From assembly GCA_039105265.1 (NCBI GenBank), contig JAPFFF010000145.1, forward strand, positions 1 through 38,383: a stretch of DNA of 38,383 bases, written 5' to 3'. Below the pieces are notes generated by a model, which was given only the letters and a program-made list of their open reading frames with translations, made no database searches and was not told where the DNA came from. Position numbers and translations under genes: made by a program. Below are positions 1 to 9,532 of this stretch, piece by piece (the stretch's first letter is position 1; each line of letters starts with the position of its first letter). Origin of the DNA: Tritrichomonas musculus (lineage: Eukaryota > Parabasalia > Tritrichomonadida > Tritrichomonadidae).

Positions 1-848
1 GCTAAACTAACCTTATTTGGGCTCATTTGAGCATCACCATTTTCTTTATCTATGTTTTCAAATAATTCATCACTTTCAAGTGATAAATTAAGGCTTATCT
101 TTTTTTTGAATTCTTCGTATGTTCCATATTTTGGCATTTTTTCAATGCACAGTCGGAAACTATCTGAAATTTTGTTTATTAGAATAAACCTCATGAACAT
201 ATCTTCAAATTCATTTGGCGGATAAAATCTTTCTTTTTCTGATACTGATTGATTATCATATTGAGCAACAACCTCTTTCAATTTAGGCCACAACTCATTT
301 AATGCTACATAACCATATCGACATGTCTTTTTCTGACCATGCTTCTCAAAAGAACTTATATAATTAGTCATGATAGTATACTTTTTTAAAGCGGAACTTA
401 ATTTTGGATCATTTTTACTATCAATATCATTCATAAATTTATCTTTAAGCAAAATTATAGGGATTGAAAATTTGCCGCACTCCTTAATAAAACTATGTAA
501 TAAATTAGAAACATGAATTTTATCTTCAAAAAAATCTGCGACGCACTTATAGTACTTTAAAAATAAGCGACGGTGCTTTTGTTTCGCCCAAACGTATTTT
601 GGTGATGGATAAAGAGGTAATTTCATGTTGTCATAAGCTGAGAGAAGATAATTTTTTTTGGCATTTAAACTATCACTCTCAGCCATAAAGTCTGCGATTT
701 TTTTTTCAATGACCTGCAAAAAATTATTCATTTCAGCCAATAATTGTTTTTTTTTCTTGTCATGAATTGAAGCTAGAATAACATATTGGACAATTAGCGG
801 ATCGACGGGTGGAATGTTAATTTTTTCAAATTTTTTTGATCCTTTCAT
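1..848 (-). CDS. Unknown protein, partial (C-terminus off the left edge)
   Basis: A reading frame opens at the ATG on bases 848-846 and runs without a stop to the left edge, giving at least 282 codons. The protein starts MKGSKKFEKINIPPVDPLIV and looks mostly helical. A lysine- and glutamate-rich amphipathic stretch lies at about residues 20-60, followed by aromatic-rich helices (LPLYPSPKYVWAKQ at about 80-95) and an acidic, asparagine-rich segment near the cut end. I see no signal peptide, membrane segment or recognisable catalytic motif, and I do not recognise the family. Reading from the minus strand, its start faces the end of the membrane-protein gene, 238 bases away, on the same strand. 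The length of open frame and the plausible amino-acid mix are the support for a real gene. The function is unknown. Confidence 0.7.
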   Translation of the reverse strand, partial: MKGSKKFEKINIPPVDPLIVQYVILASIHDKKKKQLLAEMNNFLQVIEKKIADFMAESDSLNAKKNYLLSAYDNMKLPLYPSPKYVWAKQKHRRLFLKYYKCVADFFEDKIHVSNLLHSFIKECGKFSIPIILLKDKFMNDIDSKNDPKLSSALKKYTIMTNYISSFEKHGQKKTCRYGYVALNELWPKLKEVVAQYDNQSVSEKERFYPPNEFEDMFMRFILINKISDSFRLCIEKMPKYGTYEEFKKKISLNLSLESDELFENIDKENGDAQMSPNKVSL

Positions 849-1086
849 TCACGCAAATTTTGAAAATAAAGCTATTATAGATTTTTGAATTTAAAGTTGG
901 TCTTAGTAACAGAATTAATACAAACTGATTGGATGATGCTCTGAAAAATAGTTAATTTTCAAAATCTTTGAACGTTTAAAACCTATTGAAAAAAAAAAAA
1001 TAAAAATTTTTAATAAAAAGTTAGAAATAACATACAAATAACATTTAAAAACAAGCCATAAAAATAAATATCTTCCTCATATCTTA

Positions 1087-1860
1087 TTAAAAAAAGGAAA
1101 ATGAAAAGCCATAACTACTCATTTGATTGGAGATAAAGTTTAAAATGAAATTACAGCAAAATGCAACCATGACATAGAAATTATCTTCTGTTCCATGATG
1201 ATGGATAAGAAAGTCAAAAACGACAAAGCCTAAATTCTTTACAAGAATTGAATGATAATTACTAGTACCCTTTATATTAATAACTCTAAATTGTGTAAGA
1301 ATTGTAATGAATGTAAAAATCATTGTCAATAAATAAATAGATTCATTAAAATCATATTTCCAAACTCGGTCTGGCTGCTCTAATTTATAATTTACGTGAG
1401 ATATTGGCAATTTTTCAACATAAGATGGACCTATAATCTCCCTTAAAAAGAGAAATGAATATCCAAATAAAATACTAAATAAAATCATAGCTAACGAATT
1501 CACGTTATCAAGAAAATAAATTAGACAAATAAATACAAGAAAACAAATTGAAAGCTTTGGTGCCATGGGAAATAAAGAAATTTGAATGATTGATAAAATA
1601 CTAATCATCATATTGGGCGCTTTTCCTCCTGGCCAAATCCCCTCAAAAAGTGGAACCAGAGGAGCACCTATTGTGATTGGACCGAGAAATATAGTATGCC
1701 ATTTTATGAAAAAATTGTTTAATTCATCAAAAATCTCGTGATCAGCTTGACTAATTGAAATTGAAAATATTCCTAGCTCCATCGCCAAAACAAACATTTG
1801 TGGTTGATAAGTTCCATCAAAGTATTCTCTTAAAACATTAATAAATGAAACAGTTCCCAT
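1087..1860 (-). CDS. Multi-pass membrane protein, family unknown
   Basis: This 257-residue protein is strongly hydrophobic after its first 50 residues. Likely membrane segments lie at about 52-75, 84-100, 103-117, 121-139, 174-193, 204-219 and 228-243, so five to seven passes are possible. A loop at about 141-173 is polar and charged (KLEQPDRVWKYDFNES). A histidine cluster (HHH, 220-222) lies between the last two segments, and the C-terminus is aromatic (YGFSFSFF). There is no obvious cleavable signal peptide. I do not recognise a transporter signature, so only an integral membrane role is claimed. A TCATT initiator-like motif on the minus strand at 1882-1878 would start the message about 20 bases before the ATG, which supports this start. 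Confidence 0.7.
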   Translation of the reverse strand: MGTVSFINVLREYFDGTYQPQMFVLAMELGIFSISISQADHEIFDELNNFFIKWHTIFLGPITIGAPLVPLFEGIWPGGKAPNMMISILSIIQISLFPMAPKLSICFLVFICLIYFLDNVNSLAMILFSILFGYSFLFLREIIGPSYVEKLPISHVNYKLEQPDRVWKYDFNESIYLLTMIFTFITILTQFRVINIKGTSNYHSILVKNLGFVVFDFLIHHHGTEDNFYVMVAFCCNFILNFISNQMSSYGFSFSFF

Positions 1861-1877
1861 ATAATTAATTTATTATG

Positions 1878-1882
1878 AATGA
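1878..1882 (-). promoter_or_regulatory. Possible initiator (Inr) of the membrane-protein gene
   Basis: Read on the minus strand these bases are TCATT, fitting the trichomonad initiator TCA-Py-(T/A). The presumed +1 adenine at 1880 lies 20 bases before the ATG at 1860. A second fit (TCATA) lies a few bases nearer the gene. The motif is short and common in AT-rich DNA, so position is the main support. Confidence 0.4.
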
Positions 1883-2166
1883 CCATTTCAAAATTTTCTG
1901 AATAAAATTTTTTTCAAAGCAACTTTTTGAAGCCTACCAAAAAAGTTACATCGAATTTTTGAATTACCGTTTTTAATTTTGAATTAACGTTTTCAATTAT
2001 AAAAATAAAGGTTGATTTCATGTTAAAGTAAGAGAGGCATTTTTTTTTCAATCAAATAAAAATGTACCGAAACATTTAAATCATCAACACAATCAAAGTA
2101 TTTATATATCAAACACTTTATAAAAGAAATTGAAATCATCTATAATCTATCTTTTATGCAAATAGA

Positions 2167-3180
2167 TTATTTACGTGTAAATCTGATAACCAATGCCAAA
2201 CAAAACTCATTTGAATTATGTGAACCTATGTGCAATATTTTTTCGTCTTCATTCTCACAATATTGCCATGCAGCTGCTTTAATTGGATCTTTTGTATTTA
2301 AATCCATAGTTCTCTTAATTTCTGATTTTGGACCTTTTGCCAATTTGAAAATTTGCTTGTTTGAATCTATAGCAAATGTGCATGTTGGATCAGCATAGAA
2401 TGCAGATCCTTCTGAAACTATTGAAAAAAGTGGAACAAGATCTCTTTTATCCCATATAACTGCACTCTTATCTGTAACTGTTATTAAATGGTTATTCAGA
2501 ATTTGAATTTTAACGATGTCATGTGGATGAGCGACGAATGAATTCAATTTTTTCATTTCACCTTCTGTACTGATATCGAAAATTAAAACATCTCTATGCT
2601 GCCCAACGTAGAGTTGGTCATTATCAATTGAAAAACAGAAAGATTTTCCACTTTCTAGAGAATTTAATTGGTGGTGATTGTTTAATTCATTATCGTAAAA
2701 TGTCATTGCATTCTTTTGTGACAAAGATATGATGTTTCCGTTTTTTGTCCAATGAGCATCGATAAAGTATACTGTTGGATCTGTTGCAGCAGCTTGATGT
2801 ATTATTTTGTCTTCCTTTGTATCAATAATAACGAGATTCTTTTCAAAAGTTGCAAGTATATGATATGGCTCAACAGGTAGCCATTCAATTCCTAATAATT
2901 TATCTTCTGTTTCTACTTTAACAATATGTGAATTTGGGTCTGAAATCTCTGAAAAATAAATTGATGATAGATTGTCTGATCCATATGCTATTCGATTGGG
3001 GGCGCAGTTGACACATGATATATGACAAACACAATCACTTGGCAAGTATCCAATATCTTTTGCCTTTAAAATTTCATACTTCCAATCAGGAAAAAAATTT
3101 TTTATTACTTCAGCTTTGCTCATTGGATAAATTATAATCTCAAGGCCAAAAAATTGGCCAAATATTTCAGCATTAATCAT
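2167..3180 (-). CDS. WD40-like beta-propeller protein
   Basis: This 337-residue protein has repeated beta-rich units of the WD40 kind. Segments ending in hydrophobic-hydrophobic-Asp or Trp-Asp pairs recur: NLVIIDTK at about 113, AMTFYDNE at about 156, DVLIFDIS at about 196 and SAVIWDKR at about 241. A His-Asp-containing turn (AHPHDIVKI) sits where WD repeats carry their GH/D positions. Five to six blades are visible, with weak sequence identity between them. A seven-bladed propeller acting as a protein-binding scaffold is the likely fold. The overall plan recalls small single-propeller adaptors, but I cannot assign an orthologue. A second Met at residue 20 (3123) could be the true start, and no good initiator motif decides between them. 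The 3' end is only about 306 bases from the start of the membrane-protein gene. Confidence 0.65.
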   Translation of the reverse strand: MINAEIFGQFFGLEIIIYPMSKAEVIKNFFPDWKYEILKAKDIGYLPSDCVCHISCVNCAPNRIAYGSDNLSSIYFSEISDPNSHIVKVETEDKLLGIEWLPVEPYHILATFEKNLVIIDTKEDKIIHQAAATDPTVYFIDAHWTKNGNIISLSQKNAMTFYDNELNNHHQLNSLESGKSFCFSIDNDQLYVGQHRDVLIFDISTEGEMKKLNSFVAHPHDIVKIQILNNHLITVTDKSAVIWDKRDLVPLFSIVSEGSAFYADPTCTFAIDSNKQIFKLAKGPKSEIKRTMDLNTKDPIKAAAWQYCENEDEKILHIGSHNSNEFCLALVIRFTRK

Positions 3181-3944
3181 TCCATTAAAAGAATATTAAA
3201 ATAAAATGTATAAAAAATGCTTCTGATTTCAATGAAATTACTACATTAATCACAGCATTATTTTATGGAATGATTAACCTAGTAATAACAAGAAGTTGTG
3301 ATTAATGTAGTAATATATCAAAAAAGCTTCTGATTTCATTGATTTACAAAACAACCTGAGTTTTATTATGAAAAGATGATCTTGTTAATAATATAATATT
3401 ATTAAATTATTTTTTGTACAAATGATATTACATTAGTTGATGAAAAAACAAACTAATAAATGCTTCATCAATTTATAAACTGAAAAAAGATAAGATTATT
3501 AAGTGATTTTACAGAGTATTTAACAAAAATCATTTTTACTGTCAAAATGGACAATGTTGAAATTAGATAACTGTTTTAATTAATTCGAATAAGCATTAAA
3601 CGTTTCTGCTGTAACACATAAAGCATTTAACAACCAAAATTCATCATTAAATAGTTTTTTGATTCTTCTAATATATAACACAATATGATGATTAAAAAAG
3701 ATATAGACGACCAAAAAATTGCTTTACTCTTTATTAAATAGAACAAAAATATGTATTTAAATAACATAGTATTATATAAATCAAAAAGAATCAATCATTA
3801 GATTATGATGTGAGAATATAAAAATGCATAGATATATAGGATTTAGATTAAATCATTGCGCAATTACATTGTTCAATTATAAAATATAACACATTTGATT
3901 ATAATTAGGAAACACTTATTTATCGTTTTTGATATCAATATTCA
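3181..3944. other. Intergenic spacer with an 18-bp inverted repeat
   Basis: This stretch of 764 AT-rich bases has no supported gene. The one structured feature is the inverted repeat at 3237-3314, flanked by a short direct repeat (see that entry). The rest, from about 3345 to 3944, shows only short frames with many stops and no recognisable motif. Confidence 0.6.
3219..3338. repeat. 18-bp inverted repeat nested in a 13-bp direct repeat
   Basis: The arms are 3237-3254 and 3297-3314 and are exact reverse complements (core ACTACATTAATCACA), with a 42-base loop. Outside them, the 13-mer GCTTCTGATTTCA occurs at 3219-3231 and again at 3326-3338 in the same orientation. The layout resembles a small inserted element, but the direct repeats do not directly abut the arms. 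It lies just upstream of the WD40-like gene, in its presumed promoter region. Confidence 0.6.
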
Positions 3945-4550
3945 TTACTCTTTACGGAATCTCCTCATTACTGAAAGAGCTAGACAAAATGCTTGAAACA
4001 ATGACAATGGATGCCTAATCAAAATGCAAAATTCTTCATCATGAACTTTTTCAAAAGATATACAATAATTGTCACCAAAATCCATCATAAAATTCTTCTC
4101 AGATGATATCCCATCAGTAGTCGGAAATTTTAAAAGCCATGATCCATTAATATATTGTGGTTCCCTCTGTAAAATTTTAGTATCTGGAGGTATCACAGCA
4201 GAAAACTGTCTAAAAGGTTCTTTACGCTCACTTTTTTTCTTGTATTTGATAGAAATAAGCTCTGTTCCATTAAAGTCAGTACCTTGATAGGTTTGATTTG
4301 AGTTGTTTCCATGAAGTGAGCCACAAAAATATGGATCAAATTTGTTTATATTTTTCGCATTTCTAGAGATATCATAATCATATGATCCTGTTTCACATGC
4401 ACACAAAAGAAGAGTTTCTTCATCTCTAGTGTAAAGATAATAACAGGTTTTATTTTTATTGTTTTTACGTCTGACAAAGACACCTTCAAAATCAATTGGA
4501 TGCTGGAATGGTTGAAAAACAATATCTCGGCCAGTGTTTGACATATCCAT
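3945..4550 (-). CDS. Tubby-domain protein (Tubby-like)
   Basis: This 201-residue protein corresponds almost wholly to the Tubby C-terminal domain. A beta-rich N-terminal part (VRRKNNKNKTCYYLY, about 26-40) is followed by the asparagine- and serine-rich strand that in Tubby proteins precedes the FxGKLRSNFLGT-like segment, here FDPYFCGSLHGNNSNQTYQG at 71-90. The hallmark C-terminal helix through the barrel is clear: FEKVHDEEFCILIRHPLSLF at about 166-185, followed by QAFCLALSVM. Tubby domains bind PI(4,5)P2 and, in animals, carry membrane cargo into cilia. At 201 residues this one is shorter than the usual domain of about 250, so some loops are missing. It is divergently arranged with a tubulin glutamylase-like gene 261 bases away. 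Family confidence is good; the precise role is inferred. Confidence 0.8.
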   Translation of the reverse strand: MDMSNTGRDIVFQPFQHPIDFEGVFVRRKNNKNKTCYYLYTRDEETLLLCACETGSYDYDISRNAKNINKFDPYFCGSLHGNNSNQTYQGTDFNGTELISIKYKKKSERKEPFRQFSAVIPPDTKILQREPQYINGSWLLKFPTTDGISSEKNFMMDFGDNYCISFEKVHDEEFCILIRHPLSLFQAFCLALSVMRRFRKE

Positions 4551-4811
4551 ATTTGCAGTTTAAAATTAACAATTTGACCAAATAGAATCAGAAATAGACT
4601 TTAATATTTATTTATTTTATAATTTCCAAATTTTCTCATCTCCTTTTTATTAAAAATAATATAAAAGAAATAATAATAACTTTCATATTATACTATAAAT
4701 AAAATATTTATATTTCTAATGAAATATCTGATATTTTAAAAGATATTACTCATTTTAGGAGATAATGAGAATTTTATGAAGCACGTTATCATTTAGTTAT
4801 AAATTTTTGAA
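4551..4811. promoter_or_regulatory. Divergent intergenic region between Tubby-like and TTLL genes
   Basis: These 261 bases separate two genes read away from each other, so both promoters must lie here. The DNA is very AT-rich. A clear initiator-like motif exists on the TTLL side (4789-4793); none fitting the consensus was found close to the Tubby start. Confidence 0.5.
4789..4793 (+). promoter_or_regulatory. Initiator (Inr) of the TTLL gene
   Basis: TCATT matches the trichomonad initiator TCA-Py-(T/A). The presumed +1 adenine is 4791, giving a 21-base leader before the ATG at 4812, a length typical for trichomonad messages. Confidence 0.55.
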
Positions 4812-6440
4812 ATGGAAGAACTCCAAAATTTATTTTTTTCTTTGCCTCTTCCATATGAATATGTTATATTTCCAAGTAGCACTGAACGTCATGCTCCAAA
4901 AATCAAAGGACTTTATTATTATGTAAATAGAGTAATAACTGATTTAACACGTAGAACATTTCAGCACGGAGGATTTACACAATCTCCTACATTTTCAAAA
5001 TGGAATGCTTCATGGGGAAGACAATATGAAACTCCACAATATACAAAATTCCAAAATTGGCAGAAAATTAATCACTTTGCAGGCGCATTTTTAATGGGGA
5101 GAAAAGATGACTTTCATGAGCGAATGAGCGAATTAAAAGAGCGATACCCTGAAATTGCTACTTTTTATCCAGAGACTTATTTGCTTCCAAAAGAAGCAGA
5201 GGCATTTCATTCAGCATTTCCAAACAGAAAAGTATGGATATTTAAACCAGCAGCAGCTGCCAGAGGAATGGGTATTCAAATTTTCAATTCTTCAGAAACT
5301 TCAGAAAAAGATTTGCCAACACGAAGAGGAGTTTTTCAAGTATATATTGAAAAGCCATTGTTAATCACAAAACGCAAATTTGATCTTCGTTTTTATGCAT
5401 TAGTGACATCAGTAAATCCAATTCGTATTTATATGCATGAAAATGGAATGGCACGATTTGCAACGCATGAATATGATGAAAATTTACCATTATCTAACCT
5501 TCGGATGCATTTAACTAATTTTTCTTTGAACAAAGATGATTCAAGTTTTATTCTATCAGATAAAGAAGACGTTAGAAATTCAAAATGGTCAATTCAATTT
5601 TTCTTTGATTACATTGAAAAACAAGGAATTGATGTAAAATCTCTTATAAAAAGTATAGAAAAAGTTTCAATTGCTGCCTTAATTTCTGGCTTATCTGTTG
5701 TACGTGAGCATCACTTTCAATGCATTAAACATCGACATACTTCATATGAATTATATGGTATAGATGTTATTTTAGATGAAGACTTAAATCCACATATTAT
5801 GGAAATTAACATATCCCCATCAATGGAAGCTAGCGCAAAACTTGATAAAAACATTAAATATCCTCTTCTTATTGATACCTTAAATATGGCAAGAATTATC
5901 AAGTGCAACTCAAGATCAAAGAATCCATGTAATTCAATAACAGACATTGACACTTTTTATAATGAATCAATGACTCCGGAAAGAATCAATTCAGTTGTTA
6001 ACGAAGGTGCTGATCCTTGGGAATCTCCTGTTGTCGCTGATTTTGTTTTTATTCGTGACTTTCTAGAAGAAAATATATACAAAACAAAATTCAGAAGGGT
6101 TTTTCCAAAAAGAGAAACAGTTGACATCTTTACAAAATGCTTCAAACAAAGATTATATTCAGATATTGTTTTTGAAAAATGGATCAAAATGACTGATGAT
6201 CAAAGATTCGAAGTTATTCAGAGATCATGGAATATTTATAAAGAAAAAATGGACATTGTCATAGAAAATCATGAAAAAGAGTTATTAAACGAGAAATTGC
6301 TAAAAGAACAAGCACAGAATTCAGATGATCAAGAAACAGATAATATTGAAAAAATGTTTATTGAAGCTGCAATGGAATCACCAAACATAAACAATACCAC
6401 AGATAATCAAATTGATAAAAAAGACATAAAACAGATTTAA
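4812..6440 (+). CDS. Tubulin tyrosine ligase-like polyglutamylase (TTLL4/5-like)
   Basis: This 542-residue enzyme of the ATP-grasp TTLL family is expected to add glutamates to tubulin side chains in flagella and other stable microtubules. Visible landmarks run in order: NHFAGAFLMGRKD (87-99), the ATP-binding KPAAAARGMGI (145-155), YIEKPLLITKRKFDLRFYAL (178-197), HLTNFSLNK (233-241), and the metal-binding region GIDVILDEDLNPHIMEINIS (316-335) with D318, E331 and N333 as likely ligands. The sequence RKFDLRFYALVTSVNPIRIY closely follows TTLL4-type glutamylases. After about residue 350 comes a helical extension with NEGADPWE, which is often present in TTLL4/5 relatives, and then an acidic, probably disordered tail. 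The start is supported by the initiator motif 21 bases upstream. The stop is TAA followed by A, giving the UAAA that serves as a polyadenylation signal in trichomonads. Confidence 0.9.
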   Translation: MEELQNLFFSLPLPYEYVIFPSSTERHAPKIKGLYYYVNRVITDLTRRTFQHGGFTQSPTFSKWNASWGRQYETPQYTKFQNWQKINHFAGAFLMGRKDDFHERMSELKERYPEIATFYPETYLLPKEAEAFHSAFPNRKVWIFKPAAAARGMGIQIFNSSETSEKDLPTRRGVFQVYIEKPLLITKRKFDLRFYALVTSVNPIRIYMHENGMARFATHEYDENLPLSNLRMHLTNFSLNKDDSSFILSDKEDVRNSKWSIQFFFDYIEKQGIDVKSLIKSIEKVSIAALISGLSVVREHHFQCIKHRHTSYELYGIDVILDEDLNPHIMEINISPSMEASAKLDKNIKYPLLIDTLNMARIIKCNSRSKNPCNSITDIDTFYNESMTPERINSVVNEGADPWESPVVADFVFIRDFLEENIYKTKFRRVFPKRETVDIFTKCFKQRLYSDIVFEKWIKMTDDQRFEVIQRSWNIYKEKMDIVIENHEKELLNEKLLKEQAQNSDDQETDNIEKMFIEAAMESPNINNTTDNQIDKKDIKQI

Positions 6441-7140
6441 ATCGACTTACAATTCTATCATATTTATATCATGATTTTTTTTTATTTTTTATTATTAAAC
6501 AGCGCTATTGCTATTTTTATCGTACTTTTTAATGAATATATTAATTCATATATTTCAGTTTTTGTAAAATCATTTCTTGAAATAAAATCTTTATTCAAAA
6601 AAAATTTCAAAATTTTCAGATTACGGCATTTTTAAAATTGACCTTTATGTCAATTTTTTTATTTCACAAGATTGTCTATAAAAAGACATTAATTAATCCA
6701 TTATTTGCTGCGATTTCACTCCCTTTCTATAAGTAATATTGAATTTTATGAATAAAATGAAATAATGAATATGGTTAGCAGATCAAATGAATATGAGACT
6801 AAAATAATCATGGATTTTGTGTGATATTGAGAATAAAGAAATGACAAATTCTTCGAATTAACCATTTTCTGTAATAATTTTGATGTTTCATTTTTTTGAA
6901 AATTACAACCATATTTACTCGAATAAAAAATTTGTCTTATAGGGAAATATTGGAATATTATATCACTATAACCTCTCAAGAATCATATATTAGAAGGCGT
7001 TAAAATAAAAACTACTTTCATCAGCAACCACATAATCTATATAATTTTTAATTTCATTCAATTTTAAAAATTATTTTATTCAAATTAAGAAACAATTTGG
7101 CCTACCTATAGAAAAAGTTTTGGTTGTTTTTTATTAATTT
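6441..7140. other. Intergenic spacer, no gene seen
   Basis: Seven hundred AT-rich bases lie between two plus-strand genes. A minus-strand frame at 6746-6979 (77 codons) is low-complexity and has no family resemblance, so I do not call it. No repeat or RNA gene stands out. Confidence 0.5.
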
Positions 7141-7959
7141 ATGAATTCTGAAACATTAAATCCATCATCTTTTAAAACAAAGATACAGAAAAAGATGCTT
7201 CATCTAAGAAACTTAGAAGCATTTGGTACCCAAACAATAAATATGCTTTTAAAGATTAATCTATCAATAGATATTGCATCACAATATATAGATCCTGTTA
7301 AAAAACTTCTTGATATTGGGATTATATGTGATGCCAACATCATTTCTTTTCAAAAGGACATTTTATCTAATTTTTTTTATGTTTCAAGTTTTTTGTTGGA
7401 AAAGTGCCTCAAAAAAGAGTCACTTTTTCCCATTAAACCGTTTTCAACAGAAGAATTATCAGATGAATTTTTATCCCTCATCACAAATAATCAAGAAAAA
7501 GTTCAAAATTGGCTCTATTTTTACATTCCATTTTCAATTGACAGTTTTCACATTCAAAAATTGATTGAAAAGAAAAAGTGCGGAATTCAATCGATACTCA
7601 AAAACAAACAGGAAGAAATAGAAAATGTTTTAATATTAAAAAATCAGTTCAATTTAGATCAGTCAATTTTCAGAAACTTTCAGCGAAACGATCGAAAAGA
7701 ATTCAATTCTAAAAAAGTGCCAGAAAATTCAATTAAAAATTCGGTTTTTATGAAAGAACTACAACATCAGTTGCCAAATAAAGTGGAAAATGAAGTTCCA
7801 AATAATCCAGTTAATAATAATAATAGTAACACACTCATTTTTAGAGTCATTTTTGGCGACATTAATGACGACTTGGTCGCAAACATCGATCAGACCGAGC
7901 CGACGCTCGAGAGCATCGTAACTGACAATTCAACAATCTGGAAGCCTTTTGTATTATAA
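7141..7959 (+). CDS. Unknown 272-aa protein
   Basis: The protein is helical and leucine/isoleucine-rich for its first 160 residues (for example NMLLKINLSIDIASQYIDPV at about 34-53). A lysine-rich amphipathic stretch follows at about 145-175. The segment at 185-230 is asparagine-rich and probably disordered, with a run of Asn near 222-228. The last 40 residues are acidic and compact (FRVIFGDINDDLVANIDQTE). I do not recognise a domain, and there is no signal peptide or membrane segment. The DNA coding for the C-terminal part (about 7850-7925) is markedly richer in G, C and CpG than the rest of the gene. The gene stands alone, 700 bases after the TTLL gene. Confidence 0.65.
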   Translation: MNSETLNPSSFKTKIQKKMLHLRNLEAFGTQTINMLLKINLSIDIASQYIDPVKKLLDIGIICDANIISFQKDILSNFFYVSSFLLEKCLKKESLFPIKPFSTEELSDEFLSLITNNQEKVQNWLYFYIPFSIDSFHIQKLIEKKKCGIQSILKNKQEEIENVLILKNQFNLDQSIFRNFQRNDRKEFNSKKVPENSIKNSVFMKELQHQLPNKVENEVPNNPVNNNNSNTLIFRVIFGDINDDLVANIDQTEPTLESIVTDNSTIWKPFVL

Positions 7960-8195
7960 TTTTTATTTATGTTAGAGTTTTATTATTATTATTTTTCATT
8001 TTATTTTAAATTGTAAATTAGAACAAAAAAATTTTCTATCGTTTTTTGATGTTTAAAATTTTTTTCTTTACTTAATTTTTAATAATGACATTAATCAAAA
8101 TTCGATTAACCTATATTTTAAAATGATTACTTGCTTCTTTATTAATAATGATGATTTCAAAATAAAAAGATGTTTCTTTTTTTTGTTTGCTTTAT

Positions 8196-8254
8196 GTTTG
8201 AAAATGGTTGCAACAAATATTCCATCCATATTTTATTTGCAACCATTTTCAAAC
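8196..8254. repeat. Long hairpin, 18-bp perfect stem
   Basis: Bases 8196-8213 (GTTTGAAAATGGTTGCAA) are the exact reverse complement of 8237-8254. Pairing continues imperfectly inward to a short loop around TCCATCC. It lies about 240 bases past the 272-aa gene, without the T-run of a bacterial-type terminator. It could be a MITE remnant or a structured 3' element. Confidence 0.6.
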
Positions 8255-8411
8255 TTCAAATTATAGATTTAAAAACGATAATGAATGCTTATAGATTATT
8301 CATCACTAATAATACTAACATTTTTGAGAATATTATTTATTAATAATTATTGACTTTTATAAATTGATGATATTCATAAAGAATAATGAAATATCATATT
8401 AAATAAAATAA

Positions 8412-8479
8412 AAATTGATTTTAAATCAATTTGACTATTCAATCTAGAATTAATTTAATATTGATATTTAAATATCAAT
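8412..8479. repeat. Two adjacent palindromes
   Basis: Bases 8412-8432 form a 10-bp-arm palindrome around one central base. Bases 8460-8479 form a perfect 20-bp palindrome (ATTGATATTTAAATATCAAT). Both contain ATTGAT/ATCAAT ends, so they may derive from one another. Confidence 0.5.
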
Positions 8480-8574
8480 TTCTTATATTTGGTTAGATTG
8501 CAATATTCAATTAATCCAAAAAGTACACCACATTAATATAGTTATCCAAATATAAAATCGAAAAAAAAAATTAA

Positions 8575-9074
8575 AAAAAGTTCATAAGATTTCAAATTTT
8601 CCGCAAACTCAACAATCCCTCAAATTTGGAGATGGTTGAGAAATTGAAAAGATTTCGTAAGTTTTAATAAAATGTGGAACTCTCCAAAAATATGATAAAT
8701 TATCAATTTTTATCAATGAAAACAAGATATTGGAATCTGTTGAATGTTCCAGAATTGATCTCAGAAATTTATAATTGTTTGAGGGAAGAAATAAAAATGA
8801 AATTTTTAGAACAATGAAAAAAAAGTTAGCTTAAAAGACTGGATCTATATTGATGAGGATGCATTTAATGAAAGTAACTAAAATTTTTGATGGAAATATT
8901 TTTTATGTTTTCTCAATTTTTTTTGAAAAATCTCAAAAAGCTAAAAATCGAAAAATTGAATTGCTGTTAAAAAGTCGCTTCGGTCTAAAGTTCAAAAAAC
9001 ATTACTTTTCAGTTATTGAAAAACCCAATAAAAAGTTTTTTATCACAATTATTATACATTTATATATATTTTAA
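8575..9074 (+). pseudogene. Possible decayed coding segment, family unknown
   Basis: Several short plus-strand frames in succession have protein-like composition and no single frame stays open. The best is 8677-8814 (46 codons), which includes RYWNLLNVPELISEIYNCLR. It is followed by an acidic and aromatic stretch in another frame (DWIYIDEDAFNES) and a 74-codon frame at 8850-9074. This is what a frameshifted gene would look like, but I cannot name the family. Chance frames in AT-rich DNA remain possible. Confidence 0.3.
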
Positions 9075-9499
9075 TTTATTAATATCAGATATAATTTCAT
9101 TTATATTGTTATTTTTTAAAGATATAAATAAAATAATTTAATGTTTAAATTTATTTATTTTAACTGAATTTATATGATCTATTATTTTTAGTAAATCTTT
9201 ATATTTAAATTGCTAAAGAAAATAAATATAATTTATATGTTATTATATTATATATTATAGTCACATTTATTAATAAATAAATCTTTTTATTCACCATAAA
9301 ATAAGATATATTGACGAATATATATGTATTTTAAAAAAGTGGTTTTTTATAAAAAAATTCAATAATAACAACGGAGATTCAAGAAATTGAATGACCAAAT
9401 AAAATTTTAAAATAAGATTATTTTTGATATATCAAAATATTTATATAAATAACACTATATACATATCAATATACATGATTAGATATTAAATAAAAAAGT

Positions 9500-9532
9500 A
9501 TCAAATTAGATTTATTAATTATCTAATTTGAT
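9500..9532. repeat. Hairpin, 12-bp stem and 9-base loop
   Basis: ATCAAATTAGAT at 9500-9511 pairs perfectly with 9521-9532. The surroundings are AT-rich with no gene nearby, so the role is unknown and a chance origin is possible. Confidence 0.4.

Noticed and set aside
6746-6979. 77-codon minus-strand frame between TTLL and the 272-aa gene
   Set aside because: No family resemblance and a composition like chance AT-rich sequence.
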